DNA of 21,284 bases from a virus. Made by a program: the position numbers and the translations under genes. How positions within the stretch are numbered: the stretch's first letter is position 1; each line of letters opens with the position of its first letter. The notes under the pieces are model-generated. The model was not told the origin of the DNA. It worked only from the letters and a program-made list of their open reading frames with translations, and did not search any database. Location: positions 1 through 21,284 of IMG/VR virus record IMGVR_UViG_3300010371_000807; one strand, written 5' to 3'. Of this stretch, positions 1 through 7,960 are shown in pieces.

Positions 1-27
1 AAGAGCTACTCTCATCGAGTAGCCCCC
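1..27 (-). terminator. Probable intrinsic terminator of the late operon
   Basis: On the minus strand a perfect 7-bp stem (GCTACTC / GAGTAGC, bases 5-11 and 17-23) closes a 5-base loop, followed by TCTT at the window edge. It lies about 20 bases after the stop of the last gene. Stem, position and the start of a T-rich tail fit a Rho-independent terminator for the whole leftward operon. The rest of the tail is outside the window, so the T-tract cannot be fully judged. Confidence 0.55.
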
Positions 28-46
28 TAGTCAGTGAAAACGCTCT

Positions 47-649
47 CTATCGAGTAATGAGAGGCGTTCCTACTTGTTCTGCCCACATTTGTCTAAGCGT
101 GCTCGCCGAGGGCAGAGCGGCAGCCGCTGACTTGTTCAACTTGGCTTTCTTAGCTCCTGCCACCTGAGGTACAAGGGCCAAAAAAGTATTGAGCGTAGAT
201 ACAATCAATTGCACTGCCGCAGTAACTCGATTCAGCAGGAATTGATCCTTGATCTGCGCTGCCGCCAAAAGCTGATTCAGATTTTCCACCAGAGCCGCAC
301 CAGCAGCTTGAATCTGCGCAATTGTAGTTGTCGCATTCTTACTGGTATAGCTTTGATAGGCATTCTGAATCGCCTGAAGACCCTGAGTAGCAACATCCCC
401 GAGATGTTGAATGGCAGCAACTTCAGACGGACTCGGGGTCTGCACCGTCTTTGTAAGCGCGATCAGAGAGGCAATACTTTCTGCCATGCTGATGATCACG
501 GGCAAATCTTGCTCAGCTATTGAAATCCACTGAGGCTTGAACCAACAGGCGCTGAGTGTAGTGGTTGCTACAAGAATCAAGGCAATCGCACAAGTGCGAA
601 GCTTTTGATCCACTCGAAATGCAAAAGGCATCTTCAAAACTTCATTCAT
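47..649 (-). CDS. Predicted outer-membrane lipoprotein, last gene of lysis block
   Basis: This is a 200-residue protein with a long basic n-region, a hydrophobic stretch (AIALILVATTTLS) and a lipobox L-S-A-C, so Cys35 should be lipidated. The residue after Cys is Trp, not Asp, which fits outer-membrane sorting. The mature part is Ala/Gln-rich, probably helical, with a basic patch (GAKKAKLNK) near the C-terminus. I chose ATG 649 because AGGAG lies 7 bases upstream; ATG 655 would be only one base from it. The gene starts 11 bases after the endolysin stop and is followed by the probable terminator. Its place after holin, coiled-coil membrane protein and endolysin suggests an o-spanin-like role, but it is longer than usual o-spanins and no family was recognised. 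A moron lipoprotein that changes the host surface is the alternative. Confidence 0.75.
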   Translation of the reverse strand: MNEVLKMPFAFRVDQKLRTCAIALILVATTTLSACWFKPQWISIAEQDLPVIISMAESIASLIALTKTVQTPSPSEVAAIQHLGDVATQGLQAIQNAYQSYTSKNATTTIAQIQAAGAALVENLNQLLAAAQIKDQFLLNRVTAAVQLIVSTLNTFLALVPQVAGAKKAKLNKSAAAALPSASTLRQMWAEQVGTPLITR

Positions 650-660
650 TAGCATTCTCC

Positions 661-1149
661 TTAGTAACCAGAACAGAATTGAAAGTGCATTGGGTCCTTG
701 CGATCCTGGTCAACAAAGTCACCGCCCCACGTGAAGCCGGCGCTTTTGAAGATCGAAATAACGCGAGGGTCCATGTCACCTACAGTGCCCATCTTATTTG
801 TTTCTGGGTTCAAGTCAATAGCTATTCCCCAGCTGTGTACTGAAAGACGATGTGACGCTCTCTCCGGTCGGTACATAAAACATCCACCGAATAGACTCGC
901 AAGAGAGCTGAGACCTTGCCGAAGAATTTGGCTGAACACATCTGAAAAGATAGGCATCATCAGTTTGTGACAGCGCATGTGAGTAACCTGTTTAGTTTTA
1001 TCCCAAGCTAGGGTCATGGGATAGGGGAGTTGAATTAAACTGATGATACTCTCTTCCCAGTCAGGAGAAAGAGTACCGTCGGGTTGAATGTAATGAGCAA
1101 TGTTACCGAATGTTGCATTGATCTCAGCTAAACCATTCGGAGGTCTCAT
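661..1149 (-). CDS. Endolysin, M15-family (VanY/L-Ala-D-Glu-type) zinc peptidase
   Basis: This 162-residue protein should cut the peptide stems of peptidoglycan at lysis. The C-terminal half carries the M15 signature: SVHSWGIAIDLN gives zinc ligands His105 and Asp112, and the closing DPMHFQF gives His155. The preceding FTWGGDF matches the WGG motif seen before the last histidine in the Peptidase_M15_4 type. The first 80 residues match nothing I know and may be a substrate-binding or helical cap. There is no signal peptide, so export should depend on a holin, which fits the candidate two genes upstream. Its ATG overlaps the stop of the coiled-coil gene (ATGA), implying coupled translation. The enzyme class is well supported; the exact bond cleaved is not. 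Confidence 0.88.
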   Translation of the reverse strand: MRPPNGLAEINATFGNIAHYIQPDGTLSPDWEESIISLIQLPYPMTLAWDKTKQVTHMRCHKLMMPIFSDVFSQILRQGLSSLASLFGGCFMYRPERASHRLSVHSWGIAIDLNPETNKMGTVGDMDPRVISIFKSAGFTWGGDFVDQDRKDPMHFQFCSGY

Positions 1150-1550
1150 GATCTGTCCCTCAATCGCCTTTCTTCAAGCATCTCAAGACGACGATTAACG
1201 CCCCGTGTAATTTCCTCCATGGTACGCATAAATCCTTTAGCGGATTCTTCGAGGAGACTTGTTTGGCGCGAGAGCAGATTGACTTGTTCATCACGTTTCT
1301 TATTCACTTCTAACTGGTATTCTTGAAACTCCATAAGAGTGTCCAGTCTCCTTTGATTCTCAGCGTGCATAATCGCCTGAGACTTGATCATTTCTTCTCT
1401 CTTGGTATCTTCCTCCTTTCTAATCTGTAAATTCTCTCGCCGCTCTTTTCTCTTATCGAGACGGTAGGCCAGATAGGTTAGCGCGAGAGTGACCACCGCC
1501 ATCCAGTCACCCAAATGGATTCTATATGCTTCATTAGTCTCTGCGAACAC
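1146..1550 (-). CDS. Membrane-anchored coiled-coil protein, candidate i-spanin
   Basis: This 134-residue protein has one hydrophobic segment near the N-terminus (about residues 15-30, DWMAVVTLALTYLAYRL), then a very charged helical region of about 100 residues rich in Glu, Arg, Lys and Leu with heptad-like spacing. That layout matches inner-membrane spanins of the Rz type, which span the periplasm and fuse the membranes at the last step of lysis. It also resembles generic phage membrane proteins and some holin-associated factors. The start is GTG 1550, with a GGGGAGG-like purine run about 11 bases upstream, a weak spacing. It sits between the holin candidate and the endolysin, overlapping the latter by ATGA. 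Topology and layout are visible; the spanin role is inference. Confidence 0.7.
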   Translation of the reverse strand: MFAETNEAYRIHLGDWMAVVTLALTYLAYRLDKRKERRENLQIRKEEDTKREEMIKSQAIMHAENQRRLDTLMEFQEYQLEVNKKRDEQVNLLSRQTSLLEESAKGFMRTMEEITRGVNRRLEMLEERRLRDRS

Positions 1551-1583
1551 GAGGGCAATTCCCTCCCCTAAAAAGAAATGGGC

Positions 1584-1859
1584 TTACTGAGTAGGCGGCG
1601 GTACTGGTGGTGCTGGTACTGGTGGATCAGGCTGAGTGACGTTTGCACGCATCCAGCCTTTTACTGTCCCCCAAACTGCTCCTACGAGACCCGAGACAAA
1701 CGCTGACCAGGCATCGTGTGTTACGGGGATACCACCCTGGTAAGTGGTAAAAAATCCCACAACAGCAAATTCCACCGCTATGACAAAAGAATGGAATTTA
1801 CCGTTGAGTCGATATAGCGCAATGAGTTTTCGAAATTGCTGAACCAACCAATCTTTCAC
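1584..1859 (-). CDS. Candidate holin with two membrane segments
   Basis: This is a 91-residue protein. A hydrophobic segment (about residues 24-38, SFVIAVEFAVVGFF) and a second (about 51-70, WSAFVSGLVGAVWGTVKGW) are joined by a short polar turn, with an amphipathic basic N-terminus and a Pro-rich tail (PPVPAPPVPPP). Small size, two membrane helices and location directly before the endolysin genes fit a class II-like holin that opens the inner membrane for the endolysin. I chose GTG 1859 because AGGAGG lies six bases upstream and the codon overlaps the previous stop as GTGA; the GTG at 1865 touches the ribosome site and is unlikely. No specific holin family was recognised. A Glu inside the first helix (residue 30) is unusual. 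Confidence 0.68.
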   Translation of the reverse strand: MKDWLVQQFRKLIALYRLNGKFHSFVIAVEFAVVGFFTTYQGGIPVTHDAWSAFVSGLVGAVWGTVKGWMRANVTQPDPPVPAPPVPPPTQ

Positions 1860-2269
1860 TGGCACCCTCCTATCTGGGCAATCCCGCTCAGAGTATTCGT
1901 ACTACCTGAGATCGGAGCACCGAGAGTGAAAGACATCTGGCAACTCGTTTTCGCCGGTAATTGCGATGGCGTGATCGGGCCGCTGAGTTGATTCACAGGA
2001 GGCACTTGAGAAGGCGTAGCTGTGCCCGTGATCTGTGAGAAGCTAATACTGCTTGTGCTTGTGGGAGAGCTAACTTTTACAAATGGCGCTCCCTGATAGC
2101 TGAAAGCTACCCCATCGGTAGCTACGCAAATTACGCTGTCAGTGTTATGCACTGTACAGCTGGCTAAAAGCTGTTGAGTCTCAGTTCCGCTCCACGGCTG
2201 AGTGGTTGTCTGAGCCATTAGTAGAACAGCAATGGCAGCAACAGCAAGTCCACCAAAGAATTTTTTCAT
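1856..2269 (-). CDS. Small exported fibre-like protein
   Basis: This 137-residue protein has a clear Sec signal peptide (MKKFFGGLAVAAIAVLLMAQ). The mature region is rich in Ser, Thr, Pro and Gly, with a short imperfect repeat (GTATPSQVPP / GPITPSQLPA) typical of trimeric fibre shafts. There are four cysteines (CTVHNTDSVICVATDG, TSCQMSF, GGCQ) that could form disulfides only in an oxidising compartment, which agrees with export. It overlaps its upstream neighbour by ATGA, so it is translated with that large beta-helix protein and could be its partner, chaperone or tip. No enzymatic motif is visible. The signal peptide is well supported; the fibre role is inferred from composition and location. 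Confidence 0.75.
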   Translation of the reverse strand: MKKFFGGLAVAAIAVLLMAQTTTQPWSGTETQQLLASCTVHNTDSVICVATDGVAFSYQGAPFVKVSSPTSTSSISFSQITGTATPSQVPPVNQLSGPITPSQLPAKTSCQMSFTLGAPISGSTNTLSGIAQIGGCQ

Positions 2270-5130
2270 TGTCTGACTCCTGAGATTTTGTTAACGAGCG
2301 TTGGGATATCCGGCCCTAGGTCTTTCCCATCTGAGCCGGCATTGTGTAAAGGACTAGACGTGAGAAGGATGTAGTTACTGGGATTAAAACCGCTATCTCC
2401 AGTCCCATAGTTAGTGAAACCGGGCCCGGCGGTATTAGAGTAAAAGAAGTTATTCAACCCAGAGCCATTGGTTGGCCAATTAGCTCCGAGAGTACCGGTT
2501 GCCCAGTTGAAGACAGCATTGTGATCGACTGTCCAAGTGGTTACACAGGCTTGCAGAATTTGGTAAGCTTTGTTGGCATTATCAAAGGGCGTATCGCAAC
2601 CACCCGTATTACCGATATCCATCCAGCCAAAGCTTGCATAGGACCAGATGTTATTTTGAAGAGTGAAATTCTGCATCTGAGAATTTGTGCTAGGTCCGCC
2701 AAAAATGGTAAGCCCACGGATACCCTTCACAAAGAGGTTATGTGAGATATTGAGATTCTTTATCGTGTTCAAACCCTGATTAGTGGCATCGTTGGTTGCT
2801 AGAATCTCCATCTCATCGCCAGCGCTCTGCGCTGTGAGATTCCCGAGATTGAGATCATCGCCAATGAGATTATCATGGATTGATACATCCCATGCTCCCT
2901 GACTCTGACAAGTACTGCATCCAGCACCCATGAACGCATACACGGCGATACCGTATGCTACGTTGTATGAGTAGTTGTAACGATAGGTAAAGTCTCTCAC
3001 AGTACAAGTCGGGCAAGTCGCCACTATGGGACTCCCACCCGATTGCTGATTGATAGGAGCTACTGAGAAAGTGTAGCCAACTTGAGAGCTATACCATGTA
3101 TTCTCGACAACATTACTCTCGAATAAGGCACGAACTCCCGTTTTCATCTCAAAGCCATTTTTTCCGACGGGCCAACCTGTCCCAGCTACTACTGTCGTAT
3201 TGCCATTCCAACTCTGCGGCTTGAAGAAGTAATTACGACGTATCTCCAGATCACTGGGAGCGTCGGTATTACAGGTTACGAGAATGGTGCAGCCTGAAGG
3301 AGTGAGAGCAGGGCCTCCCGAGCCTCCCAAAAGCATTCCTTCTCCAGATGCTTCGCAATGATTGTTTAGGAGCTTATAGACACCCCACCCTGAGTTGGCA
3401 ATTGAACCAGAACCCCCTCCGACACACTGGGCATCAGTATTACCGTTGGCAGAGGTAGAGCCGTTGTCATAGAAATCCGAAAAGTAGTTATTGATTATCG
3501 CAATGTGATTCGACTGAGCCAGCCAAATTGCTCTTGTCGTGCTGGTGTCTGTCGAAACAGTCTGTGGGAAATTACCATCTTGATTAACCCCATGAAACCA
3601 ATCTCGGTCCCAGATGATGTTATTGGTCTGAGTCCCGCTCGAAGTTAGATCAACTAGATTGTAGATGGGAACACCCGCGGTCGTGACTCTTGTGATCTCC
3701 GCTCCCATAATGCGATAGTGATCACCACTGTTCGATTTGAACCCGTTAGAAGCAGTAGTGGTAACGATTTTGAATGTCAGCACTTGAGGTGAGGGACAAG
3801 GGTATGCTGGGCGATTCGGAATCGAGGCAACTCCCGACCAACAGGGAGTCATGCGTACGCCTTCTCCCGGGAAATTGATATTACTCATCCCAGTAGAGAT
3901 AATCCAAATCCAGTGTGCGTTATCACAGCCTTTTGCTGGCAAATTCACAGTACCCGTAATAACTGAGCCGGCAAGAACTTCAACAGTGTCACCGCAGGCA
4001 GCCGCATTGATATCGGCTTGTAGCGTAGCTAAAGTTGAATCTGGGCCTCTTACAATCCCGGGCGCAGGTGTATTTGAAAGCGCTGTGTTCATGCAAGCGG
4101 TAGGTAAGTTAGCAGGGCCGTCAGTAGTGGGCCCTATCCAAGTCCCATTTGGATTGCAATAGATGCTGTCATCTCCACTTACAGCACTCACCGTTATACT
4201 GTAAGCTTGTACGGCAACGTTTGAACTGGCATCGGTGACTTGCACCGTAAAGTTGTATGTTCCCGCCGTTGTAGTAGTTCCAGAGAGCGTACCAGTAGTG
4301 CCTGCTGTAGGAGTAGTTAGCGATAGTCCTGGAGGTAGTGGACCGCTCCCGACTTGTAGTCCCCATGTCAGCGGAGCTGTACAGTTCAACGTGTTAATGC
4401 TCTGTGAGTACGGGGAACCTACTGTGTTGCCCGGAAGTGAGAGAGTACTGATAGAACATGTCGCCCCCGAGTTAATGGTAATTGAGAGCGGCTGAGAAGC
4501 AGAATTACCGTTGTTATCGACCACATGGACTGTAAATGAATAAGTCCCTGCCACCGTAGGGGTACCGGCAATTGTACCTGTTGAAGCCCCGATGGGACCA
4601 GTCCCAGTTGGGAGTGAACCTGAGCTAATGCTAAAAGTCAAAGGCGCAACACAATTGGAAGTCAATACGGTTTGTGAGTACGCAGTCCCCGTAGTGCCAT
4701 TGGGCAGACTAGTTGTAGAGATCGAACAAGCTGGTTGAATCACAACTGTATAAGGCTGTTGTGCAATCTTGCCATTACTGTCGGTGACTTGCACAGTAAA
4801 AACATAAGTCCCAGCTGCTCCGAGAGGTGAGGCTGAGATCGTCCCGACTGTTCCGGCAGTTGGAGTCGTAAGTGATCCACCTGCGATAATCGCCCCAGAC
4901 GATATACTCCAAGTTAAAGGCGCAACACAGTTGGTCGTACTGATTGACTGAGAATAACTCGCCCCCGAAACTCCGCTAGGGAGAGACGCCGTAGTGATTG
5001 TGCAATTTGGCTGATTGTTGCCCCAGACTAACCCACTCCCGGTAGCAGCGACACCGCTCCCGCTCACAACCTGAGCTGAGAGACTTGCGCAACACATCAG
5101 CAAGGTCATCAGAATTTTTGTAAGTCTCAT
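2266..5130 (-). CDS. Exported adhesin-like protein: three Ig-like repeats plus right-handed beta-helix
   Basis: This 954-residue protein begins with a Sec signal peptide (cleavage likely after CCASLSA). Residues 43-132, 135-220 and 225-315 are three He_PIG-type Ig repeats, each opening with C-[ST]-I and SLP and closing with AGTY.FTV.V.D. Each carries a Cys pair exactly 25 residues apart (43/68, 135/160, 225/250), presumably a disulfide. The remaining ~600 residues look like a right-handed parallel beta-helix: many short strands, Asn-rich turns (NNIIWDRDW, IINNYF, NLNISHNLF) and further cysteines including CPTC and CSTC. Such folds occur in polysaccharide lyases and in phage tailspikes. I see no catalytic signature. 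ATG 5130 has AAGGAG upstream. It may bind or cut host surface glycans. The export signal is odd for a virion protein. Confidence 0.82.
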   Translation of the reverse strand: MRLTKILMTLLMCCASLSAQVVSGSGVAATGSGLVWGNNQPNCTITTASLPSGVSGASYSQSISTTNCVAPLTWSISSGAIIAGGSLTTPTAGTVGTISASPLGAAGTYVFTVQVTDSNGKIAQQPYTVVIQPACSISTTSLPNGTTGTAYSQTVLTSNCVAPLTFSISSGSLPTGTGPIGASTGTIAGTPTVAGTYSFTVHVVDNNGNSASQPLSITINSGATCSISTLSLPGNTVGSPYSQSINTLNCTAPLTWGLQVGSGPLPPGLSLTTPTAGTTGTLSGTTTTAGTYNFTVQVTDASSNVAVQAYSITVSAVSGDDSIYCNPNGTWIGPTTDGPANLPTACMNTALSNTPAPGIVRGPDSTLATLQADINAAACGDTVEVLAGSVITGTVNLPAKGCDNAHWIWIISTGMSNINFPGEGVRMTPCWSGVASIPNRPAYPCPSPQVLTFKIVTTTASNGFKSNSGDHYRIMGAEITRVTTAGVPIYNLVDLTSSGTQTNNIIWDRDWFHGVNQDGNFPQTVSTDTSTTRAIWLAQSNHIAIINNYFSDFYDNGSTSANGNTDAQCVGGGSGSIANSGWGVYKLLNNHCEASGEGMLLGGSGGPALTPSGCTILVTCNTDAPSDLEIRRNYFFKPQSWNGNTTVVAGTGWPVGKNGFEMKTGVRALFESNVVENTWYSSQVGYTFSVAPINQQSGGSPIVATCPTCTVRDFTYRYNYSYNVAYGIAVYAFMGAGCSTCQSQGAWDVSIHDNLIGDDLNLGNLTAQSAGDEMEILATNDATNQGLNTIKNLNISHNLFVKGIRGLTIFGGPSTNSQMQNFTLQNNIWSYASFGWMDIGNTGGCDTPFDNANKAYQILQACVTTWTVDHNAVFNWATGTLGANWPTNGSGLNNFFYSNTAGPGFTNYGTGDSGFNPSNYILLTSSPLHNAGSDGKDLGPDIPTLVNKISGVRQ

Positions 5131-5138
5131 AACTCTCC

Positions 5139-6686
5139 TTAGGGTTTCGGGTGATTCAAAAAAAACTTGTAGAAGATACCTATCGGGTCATAACCTGACG
5201 CGCTCGCTGGTCCTATACCTGAATCCATAAACCCATTACACGGATCAGTAAAATCACAAGTGGAGTTGCGTAGATCGAGAGCTATCTTCGAGCTTAGATT
5301 GGGATTATTGCAACCGAGTGTGTCATTGCCGTTCCAGTCGAATGAACACCAGGGCGAACCCGTTGCATTGCCTTTGAAGCGATAGGCATAGACCTCAGTA
5401 CCGAGTAGTCCTCCTGTATCTTTTCTAACTTGTAAGTTCGAAGGTAGCCCATTGTGAGAACCATCGAATAAGCCGCTACAAAAACTCGTTCCGACATTGT
5501 TCGGTAAATATGTGTGACTCGTAATCTGATCGGTGAAGTCCCAGTAATTCATGGTCGTATCAATCGTATCGGGATGATAGGTAGTCCCGCTACTCACCGT
5601 GAAATTCGTACCGCACATGTCTTGAACGCCGCCGCTTGCAGCGCTTGTAATTCCTGGCTCGATGATTACGGAGATCGGCTGAATTGGCGGAGGCAGCGTA
5701 GAACCAATGTGTTGCTGGGCTGTAGTTGCTACCGTATAGGTTGCTGTAGAGGGGTTATAATCCATACCAAACATTTGAGAGTCATTGTAAGTAGCAACGG
5801 CAGCTACGAGATCAGCTTCCTGAGAAGCGAATTGGAATCCCATCGGAGAGATGAATGACCCCGACGGCCACTCAGTCGCTATATAGACTTTCTTGGGATT
5901 AAGTTGAAGGTCTCTTACGGTAAGCAATAGAACTTGTCGAACAAAATCTGGGTCATTCGGCTCTGTGCCTGCTAACCAACTGAAGGAACTTGTGGTGATG
6001 CCAATGAAGTCCCATTTCTCAGTGGTATTAGCTGTATTAAACATTCCCTCTGGGCATACGACTACGGGAGCAGGTGACGGTACGGTGTGGATATAGGGTG
6101 CCCAGCCTCCGACTTCACCTTGAGGCGGACCACACGGTTGTCCCGTTTGAGTCGGAGTAACTCCGTGACCTCCACCGCCGAAAACGATGATCAGTCCACT
6201 TTGTCCAGCTACGTAATTCGTAGGGATCACAGTGAGCCAATGACGAGTTACTATGGCTGAAACCTCTTGGTGACTCATGTTGCACGAGTTGAATGTGCCA
6301 ACACCTCGATTGGGATAGCCATTAGCGCAGTCGTTTGTAGCTGCTGGGATTGTCCCGGAGACTGTAATAGGGACATCTTTAGTCTGACCTGACAGAGTGG
6401 CACGAATCACAGCTGATCCATTTGAATTCGGGGCTGTATAGACACCATTGCTAGTCACTGACCCAATGCCAGAGATAAGTGACCACGTACAAGTATTGCT
6501 CACGCTATTTGTGCAAGAGAACGGGACAGAGGCAGTCTGTTCAACGGTGGCGGAAGACGGGAAGGTTTGAATAGAGTTAGTGGGAGTGGGCCATACTGTA
6601 GAACCTGTAAAACTCCCAGATAACTGCACTTGCGCAGAGCAAGTCAGACAGCACAGAAATGCAATGATTATCAGGAAATTACGCAT
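5139..6686 (-). CDS. Exported Ig-domain plus degenerate esterase (PHB-depolymerase/feruloyl-esterase-like) protein
   Basis: This 515-residue protein has a Sec signal peptide (MRNFLIIIAFLCCLTCSA). Residues about 41-109 form a Big_2-like Ig domain (TWSLISGIGSVTSNGVYTAP). From about 140 on the layout recalls the LpqC/PHB-depolymerase branch of alpha/beta hydrolases: an oxyanion-type strand and loop (LIIVFGGGGHG, 165-175), then DPDFVRQVLLLTVRDLQLNP before the nucleophile elbow KKVYIATEWPSGS (266-277). The family's G-x-S-x-G is not intact there, since Gly and the nucleophile Ser align with Glu and Pro. The expected catalytic His after EVYAYRFKG is also not seen. It may be a carbohydrate-binding pseudo-enzyme or use shifted residues (Ser275, His411). 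ATG 6686 has GGAG seven bases upstream. The family assignment is from pattern memory and moderate. Confidence 0.7.
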   Translation of the reverse strand: MRNFLIIIAFLCCLTCSAQVQLSGSFTGSTVWPTPTNSIQTFPSSATVEQTASVPFSCTNSVSNTCTWSLISGIGSVTSNGVYTAPNSNGSAVIRATLSGQTKDVPITVSGTIPAATNDCANGYPNRGVGTFNSCNMSHQEVSAIVTRHWLTVIPTNYVAGQSGLIIVFGGGGHGVTPTQTGQPCGPPQGEVGGWAPYIHTVPSPAPVVVCPEGMFNTANTTEKWDFIGITTSSFSWLAGTEPNDPDFVRQVLLLTVRDLQLNPKKVYIATEWPSGSFISPMGFQFASQEADLVAAVATYNDSQMFGMDYNPSTATYTVATTAQQHIGSTLPPPIQPISVIIEPGITSAASGGVQDMCGTNFTVSSGTTYHPDTIDTTMNYWDFTDQITSHTYLPNNVGTSFCSGLFDGSHNGLPSNLQVRKDTGGLLGTEVYAYRFKGNATGSPWCSFDWNGNDTLGCNNPNLSSKIALDLRNSTCDFTDPCNGFMDSGIGPASASGYDPIGIFYKFFLNHPKP

Positions 6687-6699
6687 AATCCGTCTCCAT

Positions 6700-7959
6700 T
6701 TAATAGACGACTGGGAATCCTGTTGTTGCGGGTGGAGTTGAACTAGAGGCTGCTGTGATCCATCCTACCTCTTTCGCTGCTCCCGTTGCGTTCCAAGTGA
6801 TTGTCCAGCCATCTGGGTTGAAACTCGTGAATGACGCCGCGGGATTATTCGTACCATCTCTATCCAAAAGTACTTGTGCTACTGAGCTGGAAGACTTGGC
6901 AACAGTACTGATGGCACTCACCTCTGTTGAATTCGCAAAGACTTGATTGGTCCCATCAGTTGCACCAATAGATTCCACTTCATCGCTTGTAGTGCTAGCG
7001 AAGGCCGTTGTGGAATTTGTTGAAAGCATGAGAAAAGAAGGTTGAAATGCTTCACCAGTTACAGTCTGTGTCGTCGCTGTTGTAGGTTTGGCTCCTGTAC
7101 CTACGTCCCATTGTCCTCCCTGAATGTCTAAAAATCCGAACTGCCACGCCGTTGCTGAAGCTTTAGTTTCATTGTAGTCAAAACCTGTAGCAGTAAATCC
7201 ATTGAAGTCAGCAGCTACGATCTGTGTGCCATCTGTGAAGATCAACTGAACGACTTTTGTGTTTTCACTTCTCGAAACGGCATGTAGATTTGCTGTGGTA
7301 TTTTGATTATCCGTAGTCATTCCCGTAAGAGAGAATCTTTTTGTAGTACTTACGGCTGCTCCGAAACAGAATCCAGCACTAGTACCTGTTGTCGGGCTTG
7401 GTACTAAACTTCCCATCGTAAACAACATATTCCCTTGAAACCCAGCGGATGTTACGCTATGAACTCCCGTTGAACTGGTCGTATTGAATGTTCCAACAAA
7501 AGTGTTTGTAACGTCTGAGCCGCCGATAGCAATGAAATTGATTAGCCAAGCTGCCGATGGGGTGGCATTGAATGTAGCAACAAAGTTATTGGAGTTGTAG
7601 ACTATTCCCGTAATTTGCCCGCCTGTTGCGGTTGTCGGTGTGCCGTTTGTAAAGATTCTCAGAGCGACAGCCGTAAAGGCCATTCCAGCATTCGAAGTAG
7701 CTACAGCATCGTCACTAGCCCAAGAATACGATTCCATGTGGCCGGCGCTATCTACAAAGCCCATTGAGAAAATAGCTGGCCCAGATTCAGTCCCTGAAGT
7801 CTTCCCAGCTGTCCACAGTATTAGAGCCTTCGGCTGAAAGCTGGTCGACACAGTTGTAGTTGCCCCTACAGTAGACGCTGTGAACTGGCCCACTTGAGTA
7901 AGCAGTGAACCCCAAGCTAGTTGGGGCAGTAAGAGTATTAACCACAATAGCTTTTTCAT
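6700..7959 (-). CDS. Exported beta-rich protein with three internal repeats
   Basis: This 419-residue protein has a signal peptide (MKKLLWLILLLPQLAWG). The mature chain is three tandem copies of a roughly 131-133-residue unit. Each contains an FQ element before a hydrophobic strand (FQPKALILW at 41, FQGNMLFTMG at 174, FQPSFLML at 305). The copies end with related strands: NFIAIGG, FGFLDIQGG and VGWITAAS. The middle of each copy has S/T-rich strands and an N/D-G-[FW]-x-[AI]-T element (FNGFTAT, NPDGWTITW). Similar two- and three-copy beta proteins of unknown function occur among phage structural proteins as I recall them, but I cannot name a family. It follows the 488-residue fibre by one base and could be a fibre or receptor-binding unit, or a secreted accessory. 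No catalytic motif is visible. Confidence 0.75.
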   Translation of the reverse strand: MKKLLWLILLLPQLAWGSLLTQVGQFTASTVGATTTVSTSFQPKALILWTAGKTSGTESGPAIFSMGFVDSAGHMESYSWASDDAVATSNAGMAFTAVALRIFTNGTPTTATGGQITGIVYNSNNFVATFNATPSAAWLINFIAIGGSDVTNTFVGTFNTTSSTGVHSVTSAGFQGNMLFTMGSLVPSPTTGTSAGFCFGAAVSTTKRFSLTGMTTDNQNTTANLHAVSRSENTKVVQLIFTDGTQIVAADFNGFTATGFDYNETKASATAWQFGFLDIQGGQWDVGTGAKPTTATTQTVTGEAFQPSFLMLSTNSTTAFASTTSDEVESIGATDGTNQVFANSTEVSAISTVAKSSSSVAQVLLDRDGTNNPAASFTSFNPDGWTITWNATGAAKEVGWITAASSSTPPATTGFPVVY

Positions 7960-7960
7960 G

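Noticed and set aside
41-62. Second hairpin (CTCTC...GAGAG) near the end of the lipoprotein gene
   Set aside because: It is a five-base stem with a long loop that overlaps the coding end and has no T-tract; the 5-23 hairpin is a much better terminator candidate.
1865-1865. GTG 1865 as start of the holin candidate
   Set aside because: It directly abuts AGGAGG, leaving no spacing; GTG 1859 has six bases and overlaps the upstream stop.
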